Part shown: positions 9,179 to 18,850 of the stretch, piece after piece | Layout of the letters: the number at the start of each line of letters is the position of its first letter | How positions within the stretch are numbered: the stretch's first letter is position 1 | Assembly: GCA_023402395.1 (NCBI GenBank) | Contig: JAEYGI010000058.1 | Span: 1-49,184, forward strand | From: Bacillota bacterium | GTDB lineage: Bacteria > Bacillota > UBA4882 > UBA8346 | Direction: 5' to 3' | DNA length: 49,184 nucleotides | Notes under the pieces: model-generated | The model's input: only the letters and a program-made list of their open reading frames with translations | Databases searched by the model: none | What the model was told of the DNA's origin: nothing | Translations under genes and position numbers: made by a program

Positions 9179-10032
9179 TGATACGATCATTAAAACCACT
9201 TTCCGAAAGCAGCCGGGAACGGCTCTTGAATACCGGCGCGATTGTGCTCACAATCTGCTTTTTATTTCCGATCTATTGGCTGATTGTCACTTCGCTGAAG
9301 TCGGAATCGGAGATCTTCCGTTCGCCGCCGACCCTTTTCCCAACTGCGCTTCATTTTGAGAATTATATCGTGGAAACTTCCGGGGAATTCAGCATTTATA
9401 AGTCCTTTTTAAACAGCATGCTGATATCGCTGGCAACCATGATAATTTCCGTGGCGCTGTCGACTCCGGCAGCTTACGGCCTGGCTCGTTACAAACTGGT
9501 TTTCAAAAAGACGATGATGTTGATGTTTCTGGTGACCCAGATGATGCCGCCGACCTTGGTGCTAACGCCGTTGTTCATTATTTTCAAGAAGATGGGGATC
9601 CTCAATACCTACCTGGCTCCGATCATCGCGGATTGCACCATTGCCATCCCATTCAGTGTTTTGACGCTGCGGACCTACTTTCTGTCGATTCCCAAAGAAA
9701 TGGAAGAGTCGGCCCGGATCGATGGCTGCAATAAACTGACGGCGTTTTTGAAGATTATCGTGCCGACTTCTTATCCCGGGATCGTGGTGTCAGCGGCCTT
9801 TTCATTCCTGTTTGCCTGGGGGAATCTGATCTATCCCCTGACCTATCTCAACAATCAGGCGATGCGGCCGCTGACGGCGGGAATCTATAATTATATCGTC
9901 GCCGAGTTCGGGATCAGTTGGAACCGAGTGATGGCGTTCGGCGTGCTGACGGTGATCCCGGTTATTATGATCTTTATCAGTCTTCAGAAATACCTGGTCT
10001 CCGGTCTTACTAGCGGAACAGTCAAAGAGTAA
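9178..10032 (+). CDS. ABC sugar importer permease, MalG/UgpE type
   Basis: This is the second membrane subunit, 284 residues, with an N-terminal membrane helix (IVLTICFLFPIYWLIVTSLK), a typical MalG-like FENY periplasmic stretch, and the EAA loop EESARIDGCNKLTAFLKIIVP. It shares its start codon with the stop of the preceding permease. A GH31 gene follows after 21 bases with a strong AGGGAGG, so importer and glycosidase form one operon. Confidence 0.9.
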   Translation: MIRSLKPLSESSRERLLNTGAIVLTICFLFPIYWLIVTSLKSESEIFRSPPTLFPTALHFENYIVETSGEFSIYKSFLNSMLISLATMIISVALSTPAAYGLARYKLVFKKTMMLMFLVTQMMPPTLVLTPLFIIFKKMGILNTYLAPIIADCTIAIPFSVLTLRTYFLSIPKEMEESARIDGCNKLTAFLKIIVPTSYPGIVVSAAFSFLFAWGNLIYPLTYLNNQAMRPLTAGIYNYIVAEFGISWNRVMAFGVLTVIPVIMIFISLQKYLVSGLTSGTVKE

Positions 10033-10053
10033 CAATTAGGGAGGATGCTTTCG

Positions 10054-12567
10054 ATGTCTACTACCGGCAATAACAAATTCGGCCCGTTGAAATGGAGCAA
10101 GGACGCGGAAACCGTCGCTAACCCCCGGGGCGGAATTTTCGTCAACTCGGCCCAATTTTCCAAAATAACCGAGATGAAAGATGTCGGTTTTTTGTTGGTT
10201 CATAAGGTGAAAAGCTTCCGGCAAGAACAGAATGCTCTCCTGATCCAGGCCGAAGGCAAGTTTTACCGTCAGGTTCCCACCTATCGCTATCTTGACTTCC
10301 GGCCGATGTTCGATGAATTGCCGAACACCAGGAACATCTGTGTCAAAGTGAGCTTTGTCAACGACTGGGTGGCCCGGATTCAAATGGCCGAGGGGTTCAT
10401 TGTCCCTGAAAACGCAACCGAGATGATCGCCGATTGCCAATGGGAGCAAGTGGCTCCAAAGGTTGTCGAAGGACCGGAAACAATTGCCATCTCGACCGGC
10501 GCGCTGACGGTTACCATCCAAAAAGCGCCTTGGAATCTAACGATTTCCGACCGGAGCGGCCGGGTTTTCTATCAGCAATTCAACGGCGACGAACGCTCCT
10601 TTATGAAATACGAAGTCTGCCCGTTCGGGTTTTTATTCGACAATCAGACCAACGAGAAGCTGGCCTGCGAAGCGGTACGTTTTGATTATAACGAACATTT
10701 TTACGGCTTCGGCGAAAAATTCGGCGCCTTGGATAAACGGGGCCAGTCCCTGAATCTTTGGAACTGGAATGCAATGGGAGTCAATACCGAGCGAAGCTAT
10801 AAAAACATTCCCTTTTTCATCAGTTCCAAAGGGTACGGCGTCTTCTACAATACTTCGTACAAATTAAATTGCGACATGGGGAATACCCTCTATAAGGCCT
10901 ATTCGATCATGTCCGGCGATAATGCCCTGGACTTCTTCGTTATCTACGGGCCATCGATTAAAGAGATTTTGCCGCGCTATACGGAGATCACCGGGAAGCC
11001 CGTCATGCCCCCGAAATGGTCCTTTGGCTTGTGGATGAGCAAGATCAGTTACAGCTCCAGGGAAGAAGTGGAGGCCGTCGCCAAAAAGCTGCGCGAGAAT
11101 CAAATTCCCTGCGATGTGATTCATATCGACACCGATTGGTTTGATGAAAGCTGGGTCTGTAACTGGAAATTCTCCGAGCGGCGTTTTCCGAAGGTAGCCG
11201 AAATGATCGCGGACCTCAACCGGCAAGGTTTCAAGATTTCCCTGTGGCAACTCCCCTATGTTGAAAAAGGAAAACTGACCGTTAACGACGCCTATGAGGA
11301 AGGCATGGAAAAAGGCTATTTCGCGGCCCTCGGCAATGGCGAAATGGAATACCCGCACGGTCTGATCGATTTCTCCAATCCCGAAGCGGTCGAATGGTAT
11401 CAGCGCCGGCTTTTAAAACCGCTTCTGGAAGCAGGGATCAGTGCGATCAAGGTTGACTTTGGCGAGTCCGCGCCCGCTTCTTATCAATACAACAGTTGCG
11501 AGGGAGCGGCGATGCATAATCTTTACGCCTTGCTCTATAACAAAGCCGCCTATCAGGCCACCGTGGAGGTTTACGGCAAGGACAATTCGGTGATCTGGGC
11601 GCGCAGTACCTGGGCGGGTTCCCAGAAGTATCCGGTTCATTGGGGCGGCGATCCGGGCACCGATTTTCATGGGCTGGCCAGTTCCATCAAGGGTGGATTG
11701 AGTTTCGGGCTGTCCGGGTTTCCGTTTTGGAGCCATGACATCGGCGGCTTTTGGTTTGAGACCAATCCGGTGCTGTATGCGCGCTGGGCGCAGGTCGGTC
11801 TTTTGAGTTCCCATGCCCGGGCGCATGGGTTCTTTACCCGGGAACCATGGGACTTCGGGTCGGAAGTAAGGGACATCTTCAAAAAATATACCGAGCTGCG
11901 GTACAGGTTAATTCCCTATATTTACTCTTCGGCACTGCAATGCGTAGCGGAAAGCCTGCCGATGTTTCGGGCCCTGGTCGTCGACTATCAGGACGATCCG
12001 GCGGTAGCGATTATTGACGATCAATACTTGTTCGGAGAGGCGATGCTGGTAGCTCCGATCCTGAATGAAGACAACGAGCGCGATATCTATCTTCCGGAAG
12101 GAGTCTGGACCGATTTTTGGGATCATCGTCAATACCGGGGAAAACAGTGGATTCATTACCAGGCGGGACTGGATAAACTCCCGATCTTTATCAAGCCTGG
12201 CGCCATCATTCCCATGGGACCGGTGATGAATTACATCGATGAGAAGGAATGCGATCCGATAACGCTCGATTTATATCCCGAAAAGGGACAATCCGGCTTT
12301 CAAATCGCCGATATTGACCAAAGCCGGATTGCCGTGTCGATGGACGCGTCGGAGGACGAGATCAAAGTGACCATAGCGCCGAACTGCCACCATTTCATTC
12401 TGGATATTCATAACTGCGTTGAAATTGAAAAGGTTACGGTCGGAGGCCGGGAACTAGCCATCGCACCGGGCAATTCCGGCGATTGTCACCGGGACGGGCG
12501 GGGGCTGGTTGTGAAAGTTTCCGGACAACCCAATAATCAACTGGCAATTGTGTTTCGAAAAGCGTAG
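10054..12567 (+). CDS. GH31 alpha-xylosidase, YicI-like
   Basis: This cytoplasmic retaining glycosidase removes alpha-linked xylose, for example from xyloglucan oligosaccharides such as isoprimeverose units. The 837-residue protein lacks a signal peptide. The nucleophile lies in IKVDFGESAP (D468) and the acid/base in VHWGGDPGTD (D533). Their 65-residue spacing and the flanking SGFPFWSHDIGGF agree with the alpha-xylosidase YicI (D416/D482) rather than with alpha-glucosidases. An N-terminal beta-sandwich (about 1-290), the TIM barrel (about 300-640) and C-terminal beta domains account for the length. An in-frame ATG lies at 10045, but AGGGAGG at 10038-10044 points to ATG 10054. It is the last gene of the importer operon and is closed by a strong terminator. 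Confidence 0.9.
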   Translation: MSTTGNNKFGPLKWSKDAETVANPRGGIFVNSAQFSKITEMKDVGFLLVHKVKSFRQEQNALLIQAEGKFYRQVPTYRYLDFRPMFDELPNTRNICVKVSFVNDWVARIQMAEGFIVPENATEMIADCQWEQVAPKVVEGPETIAISTGALTVTIQKAPWNLTISDRSGRVFYQQFNGDERSFMKYEVCPFGFLFDNQTNEKLACEAVRFDYNEHFYGFGEKFGALDKRGQSLNLWNWNAMGVNTERSYKNIPFFISSKGYGVFYNTSYKLNCDMGNTLYKAYSIMSGDNALDFFVIYGPSIKEILPRYTEITGKPVMPPKWSFGLWMSKISYSSREEVEAVAKKLRENQIPCDVIHIDTDWFDESWVCNWKFSERRFPKVAEMIADLNRQGFKISLWQLPYVEKGKLTVNDAYEEGMEKGYFAALGNGEMEYPHGLIDFSNPEAVEWYQRRLLKPLLEAGISAIKVDFGESAPASYQYNSCEGAAMHNLYALLYNKAAYQATVEVYGKDNSVIWARSTWAGSQKYPVHWGGDPGTDFHGLASSIKGGLSFGLSGFPFWSHDIGGFWFETNPVLYARWAQVGLLSSHARAHGFFTREPWDFGSEVRDIFKKYTELRYRLIPYIYSSALQCVAESLPMFRALVVDYQDDPAVAIIDDQYLFGEAMLVAPILNEDNERDIYLPEGVWTDFWDHRQYRGKQWIHYQAGLDKLPIFIKPGAIIPMGPVMNYIDEKECDPITLDLYPEKGQSGFQIADIDQSRIAVSMDASEDEIKVTIAPNCHHFILDIHNCVEIEKVTVGGRELAIAPGNSGDCHRDGRGLVVKVSGQPNNQLAIVFRKA

Positions 12568-12611
12568 CTTTGCAGGCGAAACTTAGGGATAAGTACCCCT
12601 GTCTTTTTATG

Positions 12612-12636
12612 AAAAACCTCCTCATGGGAGGTTTTT
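12612..12636 (+). terminator. Rho-independent terminator after GH31
   Basis: AAAAACCTCC (12612-12621) pairs with GGAGGTTTTT (12627-12636) across a five-base loop, followed by further T residues. This is a canonical terminator 45 bases after the stop codon. Confidence 0.9.
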
Positions 12637-12865
12637 TTATCTACGGCGGTCGGTTATAATCTCGCCGGAGGTGTTTTTAGGGACGGACAGTCACGACGGA
12701 CCTCATGAAAGTGGCCATTTGAGGCGGTGTCCAATGAAAAACCGACCCGGCCATCGTGAAAATCGACGACGGATCAAAAAAATGAACGATTTACACTTTG
12801 TAAAGATTGGGTTAATAATTAGATAACATCCGATTGCGGTGATCATCACGACAGGGGGGACGGCA
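12637..12865 (+). promoter_or_regulatory. Control region of the second importer
   Basis: About 230 bases without a convincing gene lie between the GH31 terminator and the next permease. A 30-codon frame at about 12733 has no good ribosome binding site. The last part is AT-rich, with TTTACACTTTGTAAAG, a short palindrome that could be a regulator site. I see no unambiguous promoter pair. Confidence 0.35.
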
Positions 12866-13816
12866 GTGGAAAATCCGATGGCGGGACCGAAACATAACGC
12901 CGGATGGGGACGGTATCTGGGGGTCCGCGATAAGACCGAATTGTATTTATACTTGATGTTTTTGCCGGTGCTCATCTATTATCTGGTATTCCGGTTTGCC
13001 CCGATCGCCGGCGCGTTTTTGCTTTCATTTAAGCGCCTCGATCTGGTTTCCGGGATTTTTGACAGCCCGTGGATTGGATGGGAGAACTTTCAGCAGTTTT
13101 GGAGTTCGATCTTTTTTTGGAGGCTGATCCGCAACACCTTAATGATCAACCTCTATTCATTGCTATTCGGTTTCACCGCTCCGATTATCCTGGCCCTGCT
13201 TATTAACGAAGTCGGAAATCAGCGGTTTAAACGCCTGGTGCAGACGGTGACTTATTTTCCCTATTTTATCTCTACGGTAGTAGTGGTCAGTATCGTGATC
13301 ATTTTTCTTTCCCCGGTCAACGGGGTGGTCAACCATATCATCCAAAGCTGGGGCGGTCGGACAGTTAATTTTTTAAACGATCCCAAGTATTTTTGGGGCG
13401 TTTTTACCGCCATGAATATCTGGCAAACCACCGGGTTTAATGTGATCATCTATTTGGCCGCGTTGACGGCCATTCCGCCGGAGTTGTACGAAGCGGCCAT
13501 GGTCGACGGGGCCGGCCGCTGGCGTCAATTATGGCATATCACCCTGCCGGGGATCTCGACCACCATCATCATTTTATTACTGATGCGCCTCGGCCATCTG
13601 CTGGAAGTAGGGTACGAATCGATCATCCTGCTTTATAACCCGAGCATCTATGAGACCGCCGACGTGATCAACACCTATGTCTACCGCCGTGGCATGTTAA
13701 ACGCCGATTACAGTTTCGCCAGCGCAGTCGGCCTGTTTCAATCAATGATCGGCCTGGTATTGGTGATCCTGGCCAATAAGGCGGCCCGCCGCTATTCGGA
13801 AAGCAGTCTATGGTAA
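12866..13816 (+). CDS. ABC sugar importer permease, LplB type
   Basis: This is the first permease of the second CUT1 importer, about 316 residues with six membrane segments starting at YLMFLPVLIYYLVFRFAPI. The EAA loop reads EAAMVDGAGRWRQLWHITLP. It belongs to the LplB/YtcP-like branch typical of Firmicutes polysaccharide utilisation loci. A GTG start at 12866 follows a GGGGGA ribosome binding site with six bases of spacing; a farther GTG at 12839 has no such site. The next permease begins 16 bases after the stop. Confidence 0.88.
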   Translation: MENPMAGPKHNAGWGRYLGVRDKTELYLYLMFLPVLIYYLVFRFAPIAGAFLLSFKRLDLVSGIFDSPWIGWENFQQFWSSIFFWRLIRNTLMINLYSLLFGFTAPIILALLINEVGNQRFKRLVQTVTYFPYFISTVVVVSIVIIFLSPVNGVVNHIIQSWGGRTVNFLNDPKYFWGVFTAMNIWQTTGFNVIIYLAALTAIPPELYEAAMVDGAGRWRQLWHITLPGISTTIIILLLMRLGHLLEVGYESIILLYNPSIYETADVINTYVYRRGMLNADYSFASAVGLFQSMIGLVLVILANKAARRYSESSLW

Positions 13817-13832
13817 CCGAAAGGAGAAACTG

Positions 13833-14714
13833 ATGGGAAATCGGATCGCTGTCGGCCGCGGCCGAAAAGTGTTCAATATCATTAATCATCTTTTTTTGGC
13901 AGTGGTGGGGTTGGTTACGCTTTACCCGGTCCTGTACGTATTGGCCGCGTCCTTGAGCAACAATCAATATGTAACCGAGGGCCTGGTTACGGTATATCCG
14001 ATGGGATTCACCCTTCAAGCATATCAACGGGTGTTGTCTTATTCCATGGTTACGCTGGCTTACTTCAATACGGTAGTTTACACGGTGACTGGAACCGCGA
14101 TCAGCGTAGTCTTGACGGCCTTAGGCGCTTATCCGCTTTCCCGGAGGAAATTTCGGGGCAAAAGGGTTCTCACCGGCATCGTGGTTTTCGCGATGCTGTT
14201 CAACGGCGGAATTGTGCCGACCTTTCTGGTCGTTAAGGGCGTGGGGCTTTACAACTCGTTTTGGGCTATGGTGCTTCCAGGCGCGGTTTGGACGTTCAAT
14301 CTGATCATCATGCGCACTTTCTTCGAACAGATTCCGGTGGAGATGGAAGAATCAGCGTCACTGGACGGTTGCAATCCGTTTCAGACGCTTTTCAAGATCT
14401 ATTTGCCGTTGGCGGTTCCGGGGCTGGTGACGGTGGGGCTTTTCTATGCGGTCTCCCAGTGGAACAGCTTCTTTCCGGCTCTGATCTACCTCCGGGACAG
14501 CCGGTTGATGCCGATCCAGATCGTGATCCGGGATATCGTGATCCAGAACCAAACCGACAATCTGATGACCGATCTCATCTCCACCCAGGATCAGGTCAGT
14601 GAGTCTATTAAATACGCGGTGATCATTATCGCCACCTTGCCGATGATGATTCTTTACCCGTTCATCCAGCGCTTTTTCATCAAGGGAGCGATGCTCGGCG
14701 CCGTGAAGGGATGA
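13833..14714 (+). CDS. ABC sugar importer permease, LplC type
   Basis: This is the second permease of importer 2, 293 residues, with an AAAGGAGA site before ATG 13833. The N-terminal helix is followed by the family signature LYPVLYVLAASLSN. The EAA loop reads EESASLDGCNPFQTLFKIYLP. The C-terminus ends FFIKGAMLGAVKG, matching the end of the third importer's LplC-type permease (GMTLGAVKG). It forms one operon with the flanking permease and SBP. Confidence 0.9.
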   Translation: MGNRIAVGRGRKVFNIINHLFLAVVGLVTLYPVLYVLAASLSNNQYVTEGLVTVYPMGFTLQAYQRVLSYSMVTLAYFNTVVYTVTGTAISVVLTALGAYPLSRRKFRGKRVLTGIVVFAMLFNGGIVPTFLVVKGVGLYNSFWAMVLPGAVWTFNLIIMRTFFEQIPVEMEESASLDGCNPFQTLFKIYLPLAVPGLVTVGLFYAVSQWNSFFPALIYLRDSRLMPIQIVIRDIVIQNQTDNLMTDLISTQDQVSESIKYAVIIIATLPMMILYPFIQRFFIKGAMLGAVKG

Positions 14715-14768
14715 AGCGAAGTTTCCGCCTCAAACGGAAATTTTAACAATAAAAGGGGAGGTAATTGG

Positions 14769-16325
14769 ATGAAAAAGAAAGGTTCCCGTAGGATTTTGCT
14801 GGCAGTATTGGCGCTTTCGCTCATCGTTGGGTCGAGCGCCGGCTGGAGCGCGCCCAAAACAACGGTTGCGGCGAAGCCCATCAAAGTCAGCATCTTCCTG
14901 CAAGACCGGCCCGAATCGATGATCAGCAACGACCTGCCGATCATCAAGGCGATCACCGCCAGGACCAATGTCTCGTTTGACTTCATTCCGGGACCGGCCA
15001 GCGACGATCAGTGCCGGGAGAAGTTGAACATCATCGTGGCCTCAGGAGATGTGCCGGACATTGTGGCCGCCGGCCCCTTTGGAATGGTTGACATGCAGAG
15101 CTTCGCCTCCAAGGGATTGTTCGCGCCGCTGGACGATCTGATCCCGAAGTACGCGCCGAATTTCGCCAAAATTCTCAAGGAGAATCCGGCCATCGCCAAA
15201 GGGCTCCGCGCCACCGACGGCAAGATTTATTTCTTCCCGTTCTTGGGCGCGGTGAAAACGTCGAAAACTTTTATGATCCGCAAGGACTGGCTGCGGAAAT
15301 TGGATCTCAAGGAACCGAAGACGCTGGATGACTGGTATACTGTGCTGAAAGCGTTCAAGGAGAAGAATCCGAACGGCAACGGCAAGAAAGTATACCCCTT
15401 TACCGGCCGCAATGGACAGGCGGGAGTGCTGGTCTTCATGGAAGCCTATGGACTGTCCGGATTCGAATTGGATGAACAGTTTTACGTCGATAATTCCAGC
15501 AAGGTCAAGTATGCTTATATTGATCCGAAGTTCAAAACGGTATTGACCTTCTTGAACAAACTCTATAAGGAAGATTTAATCGATCCCGAATATACCACCA
15601 ATAATAAACCGGTTTGGTTATCGAAGCTGGCCAGCGGAGTCTCCGGGGCGACCGTCGACTGGTTCACCAATATTACCCCGATTGAGAACATGGCCAAAAC
15701 CAACGGGATCGCCGATATTGACTTCGATATGATCCCGCCGCCGGTCGGACCCACCGGAATCCAGATGACCACCGCCCAACAGAAACCGCTCCGGGGCTTA
15801 ACGGCGATCAGCGCCAAGGCCAAGAACAAAGTGGAAATCGTCAAACTGTTTGATTATTTCTACGGTCCTGAAGGCAATCTGCTGATGAACTTCGGAGTGG
15901 CCGGGCCGCATTATACCATGGTTAATAACAACCCCGTTTATACCGATTATATAACCAAGAACCCTAGCGGCAAATCGGTGTTACAGATGTTATTCACCGA
16001 GGGCCATCGCGAATGGGCCTACAAACAAGACATCCGTTACGAGAACCAGTTGGTGCCCGACGCGAAATCTCGCAGAGCCCGGGACGAGTATGTCAAGTAC
16101 ATCAAGCCCTTCTTTCCGGTATTGCCGTATACCACCGACGAGCGTAACCTGATCAATGCCAAGTATATCGAGATCCAGACGTACAAGGATGAGATGGTCA
16201 ATAAATTCATTATGGGAACCGAGCCCATCGAGAAGTTCGATGAGTTTGTCAAGAAGATTCAGGCGATGGGGATCGGGGACGTCCTGCGCGTCCAACAAAA
16301 CGCTTACAATCGTTATCAAAAGTAA
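14769..16325 (+). CDS. Extracytoplasmic oligosaccharide-binding protein, LplA type
   Basis: This is the ligand-capturing subunit of importer 2. The 518-residue protein begins with a basic n-region, a hydrophobic core (ILLAVLALSLIVGSSAG) and a WSA cleavage region, but no cysteine, so it is not a lipoprotein. The mature protein shows LplA-family blocks: ASGDVPDIVAAGPFG, ATDGKIYFFPFLG, FMIRKDWLRKLDLKEPKTLD, and the C-terminal region with TTDERNLINAKYIEIQTY. A NPNGNGKK segment sits where related alginate-type SBPs have a calcium-binding loop, but here the acidic ligands are missing. The ligand is probably a long xylo-oligosaccharide, judged from the GH43 gene downstream. Confidence 0.9.
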   Translation: MKKKGSRRILLAVLALSLIVGSSAGWSAPKTTVAAKPIKVSIFLQDRPESMISNDLPIIKAITARTNVSFDFIPGPASDDQCREKLNIIVASGDVPDIVAAGPFGMVDMQSFASKGLFAPLDDLIPKYAPNFAKILKENPAIAKGLRATDGKIYFFPFLGAVKTSKTFMIRKDWLRKLDLKEPKTLDDWYTVLKAFKEKNPNGNGKKVYPFTGRNGQAGVLVFMEAYGLSGFELDEQFYVDNSSKVKYAYIDPKFKTVLTFLNKLYKEDLIDPEYTTNNKPVWLSKLASGVSGATVDWFTNITPIENMAKTNGIADIDFDMIPPPVGPTGIQMTTAQQKPLRGLTAISAKAKNKVEIVKLFDYFYGPEGNLLMNFGVAGPHYTMVNNNPVYTDYITKNPSGKSVLQMLFTEGHREWAYKQDIRYENQLVPDAKSRRARDEYVKYIKPFFPVLPYTTDERNLINAKYIEIQTYKDEMVNKFIMGTEPIEKFDEFVKKIQAMGIGDVLRVQQNAYNRYQK

Positions 16326-16347
16326 CCCATAGCCACTTTAACTACGG

Positions 16348-16373
16348 AAGGGCCGGTTTTCCAGCCGGCCCTT
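16348..16373 (+). terminator. Hairpin between SBP and AraC regulator
   Basis: AAGGGCCGG (16348-16356) pairs with CCGGCCCTT (16365-16373), and a pyrimidine-rich TTGCCTGTCTTTT follows. It may attenuate read-through from the abundant SBP gene into the regulator gene. Confidence 0.6.
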
Positions 16374-16436
16374 GCCTGTCTTTTCGGTTTTACGGAGGGC
16401 CGCCGCAAACTCTGAACGCCGGATGGGAGTGAGCCG

Positions 16437-18779
16437 ATGAATCTTTGGCCGCAAAGCTTGAAAACGTATAAGAAAAACAGTATGTTCATTAAAGTACTGC
16501 TTTTTTTCACGTTGCTCGCCGTCATCTGCACGCTGGTGGTGGGTTATGGCACCTATATCGTTTCCTCCAGGCTGCTGGTGGAGGAGGTGGGGAACGCCAA
16601 CTTCCGCCTGCTGCAACAGGCCAAAGAAGCGGTGGACAAAGAGATCACCATGCTGAATAAGATCTCGTTGCAGGTTGCCGCCGACCGCCGCATCAATAAG
16701 GCCCTGTTCGTAGAGGTCCGGAATTCGGCTACCGATATCCAATTATCACAGGAGATTATCGTCTATCTGAATTCACTCAAATTGACCTATAGCGATTGGG
16801 CGACGCTCTGGCTTTACTTCGATAAGTCCCAGACGGTTTTGAGTCATGAGGGACGTTTCAGCGCCGATTTCTTTTTTAAAGAATTCAGTTATCGCCGCTC
16901 CGGAGTTGACTGGGGCAAAATCCTCAATTCGTACGCCGCGTTTCATTCGGTGGGCCGGGAGACGATCGGCAGCGGTTCCGGGGCGGTTCCGGTGATCACC
17001 CTCATCCGCTCGATGCCGCTATTTGAATATTTGCCGCTCGGCATGATCGTCTTTGATGTCAAGGAGCGGTTATTCGGTAATATCATTAACATGGTCAGCG
17101 GCAAGACGCCGGTAGTTACCTATGTGCTGGACCGGCAGGGAAATGTCCTCTTCTGCAACGAAAAGGAGCGGAACCCGAACGACGCGCCGTTTCTCCAAGA
17201 AGCATTGCGAAAAAATTTGTCACTGTTCAGCGGCGCGGGCTCAATGCAGCGCGGCATCAAGGGGCGGAAGTACACGATCAGCTATATTTCCTCTTCGGTC
17301 ACGGATTGGCAGTACGTTTCGATCATTCCCACCCGTTATATCACACAAAAAGTCAGTTATGTCGGATATCTGACCCTGATCGTGGTCATCGCCTGCCTAT
17401 TGATTGGCTTAATCCTTTCCTATTGTTTGACGCGGAAGATCTATCACCCGATTCACGACATCCTCCGTTCGATTCAGGCGCTTCCGGAGCCGGCCGCTGG
17501 TGCAGAACCGGCCGGAGATGAACTGAAGTTTATCAACCGGATCATCTGCTATCTCCAGAGCGAAAAAAACAATCTAAGGGATGTCTTCGATAAGAGCCTG
17601 CCAATGCTGCGGGAAAAGTTTCTAACCGATATCCTGGAGGGGAAAGTAACCGAGACCGAGTTGGCGGAGATCGGCTGGCGTTTGGATCTGGATTTCCGCT
17701 ATGAGCTGTTCCAGGTGATTGTGGTGGAGATTGACGATTGCGGGGACGTCGGCCATTGTTTTCGCGAAGCTCCCAATCTCTACTTGGCCCAGTCGGTTAC
17801 GGCCGTGACCACGGCGGAATTCCTAAGCGATCAGGCCCGGATTCATATCGCCCGCAAAGGCAATGATCAACTGTTCTTGATTGTAAACTTGAGCAAAACT
17901 TGTAATGAGGCGGGACTGGTCTATGATCTGTTACGTAAGACCGCGCACAGTTTTCACCAGGAGCGGGGCTTGACGATCACCAGCGGAGTCGGAGATGTTT
18001 ATCATGGCGTGACGGGATGTGCCGCTTCGTGCAATGAAGCCCTGACCGCCCTGAAGCATAAGATTGTGAAAGGGCAGAACACCATTATCCACTATGACGA
18101 AGTTCGTAATATCCCCCAACAAAGTTTCGATTATCCGATGGAGATCGAGAAACGCATCGTCAACCTGCTGAAAGCCGGCGACCTCCCGTCGGTCCTGAAT
18201 CTTTTTGAAAGTATCCTCCGCCGCAATCTGGACCAAAGGGAACATTCCCCGGAGATGATCGAAAACCTCTTTAACGCTCTGGCGGTAACGGTCATTCGTA
18301 CCATTTATGACCTCCATGCCACCGTCGAAGAGGTCTTCCGAGCCGATTATCATATTTATCAGGAGCTTAACGGCAAGAAAACCATTGAGGACAAAAAGGA
18401 CTGCCTGACCGGCCTCTTCGCGGAAACCGTGCGGTTTATTCAGACCAAAAAACAGGCGCATAACCAGGTCATCCATGAACGGGTCCGGAACTACATCGCC
18501 GTCCATTATGCGGCCGAGATCTCCCTGGATTCGGTGGCCGAGGCCGTCGGCCTGTCTCCTTCCTATCTGAGCTGGGTCTTTAAGGAGGTATCCGGAGTTA
18601 ATTTCATCGACTACATCAATAAATTCCGGATCGAAAAATCGAAGCAACTGTTGGTTGACAAGGCTTTGAGCGTATCGGAAGTGGCCCGGCGGGTCGGGTA
18701 TACCAATTCCAATACTTTTATCAAAGTCTTCAAGAAATATGAAGGGATCACGCCCGGCCAATTCCGGGAGACCGAGTAA
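16437..18779 (+). CDS. Membrane-anchored AraC-family regulator with extracytoplasmic sensor
   Basis: This looks like a one-component regulator that senses outside the cell and binds DNA inside it. The 780-residue protein has a membrane segment at about residues 18-42 (VLLFFTLLAVICTLVVGYG), a Cache-like extracytoplasmic domain (about 45-300), a second membrane segment (about 305-328, YLTLIVVIACLLIGLILSY), a short HAMP-like linker, a YesN-like middle region, and a C-terminal AraC double helix-turn-helix (about 680-780: SLDSVAEAVGLSPSYLSWVF and VSEVARRVGYTNSNTFIKVF). Its position between importer 2 and xynB suggests that it controls both. There is no histidine kinase or receiver domain, unlike the pair at 3403-6785. 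Confidence 0.88.
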   Translation: MNLWPQSLKTYKKNSMFIKVLLFFTLLAVICTLVVGYGTYIVSSRLLVEEVGNANFRLLQQAKEAVDKEITMLNKISLQVAADRRINKALFVEVRNSATDIQLSQEIIVYLNSLKLTYSDWATLWLYFDKSQTVLSHEGRFSADFFFKEFSYRRSGVDWGKILNSYAAFHSVGRETIGSGSGAVPVITLIRSMPLFEYLPLGMIVFDVKERLFGNIINMVSGKTPVVTYVLDRQGNVLFCNEKERNPNDAPFLQEALRKNLSLFSGAGSMQRGIKGRKYTISYISSSVTDWQYVSIIPTRYITQKVSYVGYLTLIVVIACLLIGLILSYCLTRKIYHPIHDILRSIQALPEPAAGAEPAGDELKFINRIICYLQSEKNNLRDVFDKSLPMLREKFLTDILEGKVTETELAEIGWRLDLDFRYELFQVIVVEIDDCGDVGHCFREAPNLYLAQSVTAVTTAEFLSDQARIHIARKGNDQLFLIVNLSKTCNEAGLVYDLLRKTAHSFHQERGLTITSGVGDVYHGVTGCAASCNEALTALKHKIVKGQNTIIHYDEVRNIPQQSFDYPMEIEKRIVNLLKAGDLPSVLNLFESILRRNLDQREHSPEMIENLFNALAVTVIRTIYDLHATVEEVFRADYHIYQELNGKKTIEDKKDCLTGLFAETVRFIQTKKQAHNQVIHERVRNYIAVHYAAEISLDSVAEAVGLSPSYLSWVFKEVSGVNFIDYINKFRIEKSKQLLVDKALSVSEVARRVGYTNSNTFIKVFKKYEGITPGQFRETE

Positions 18780-18850
18780 GAAAGCGAGGCTTGCATCCTT
18801 GCGTTGCCCGGTAAATTCTAACTTTAGATTTGGAAAAGGAGTGATTGACT

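Noticed and set aside
10045..10053. Upstream ATG for GH31
   Set aside because: It directly abuts the AGGGAGG site, leaving no spacing; ATG 10054 is correctly placed.
12733..12828. Thirty-codon frame before the second importer
   Set aside because: No convincing ribosome binding site and a strongly basic, unnatural composition.
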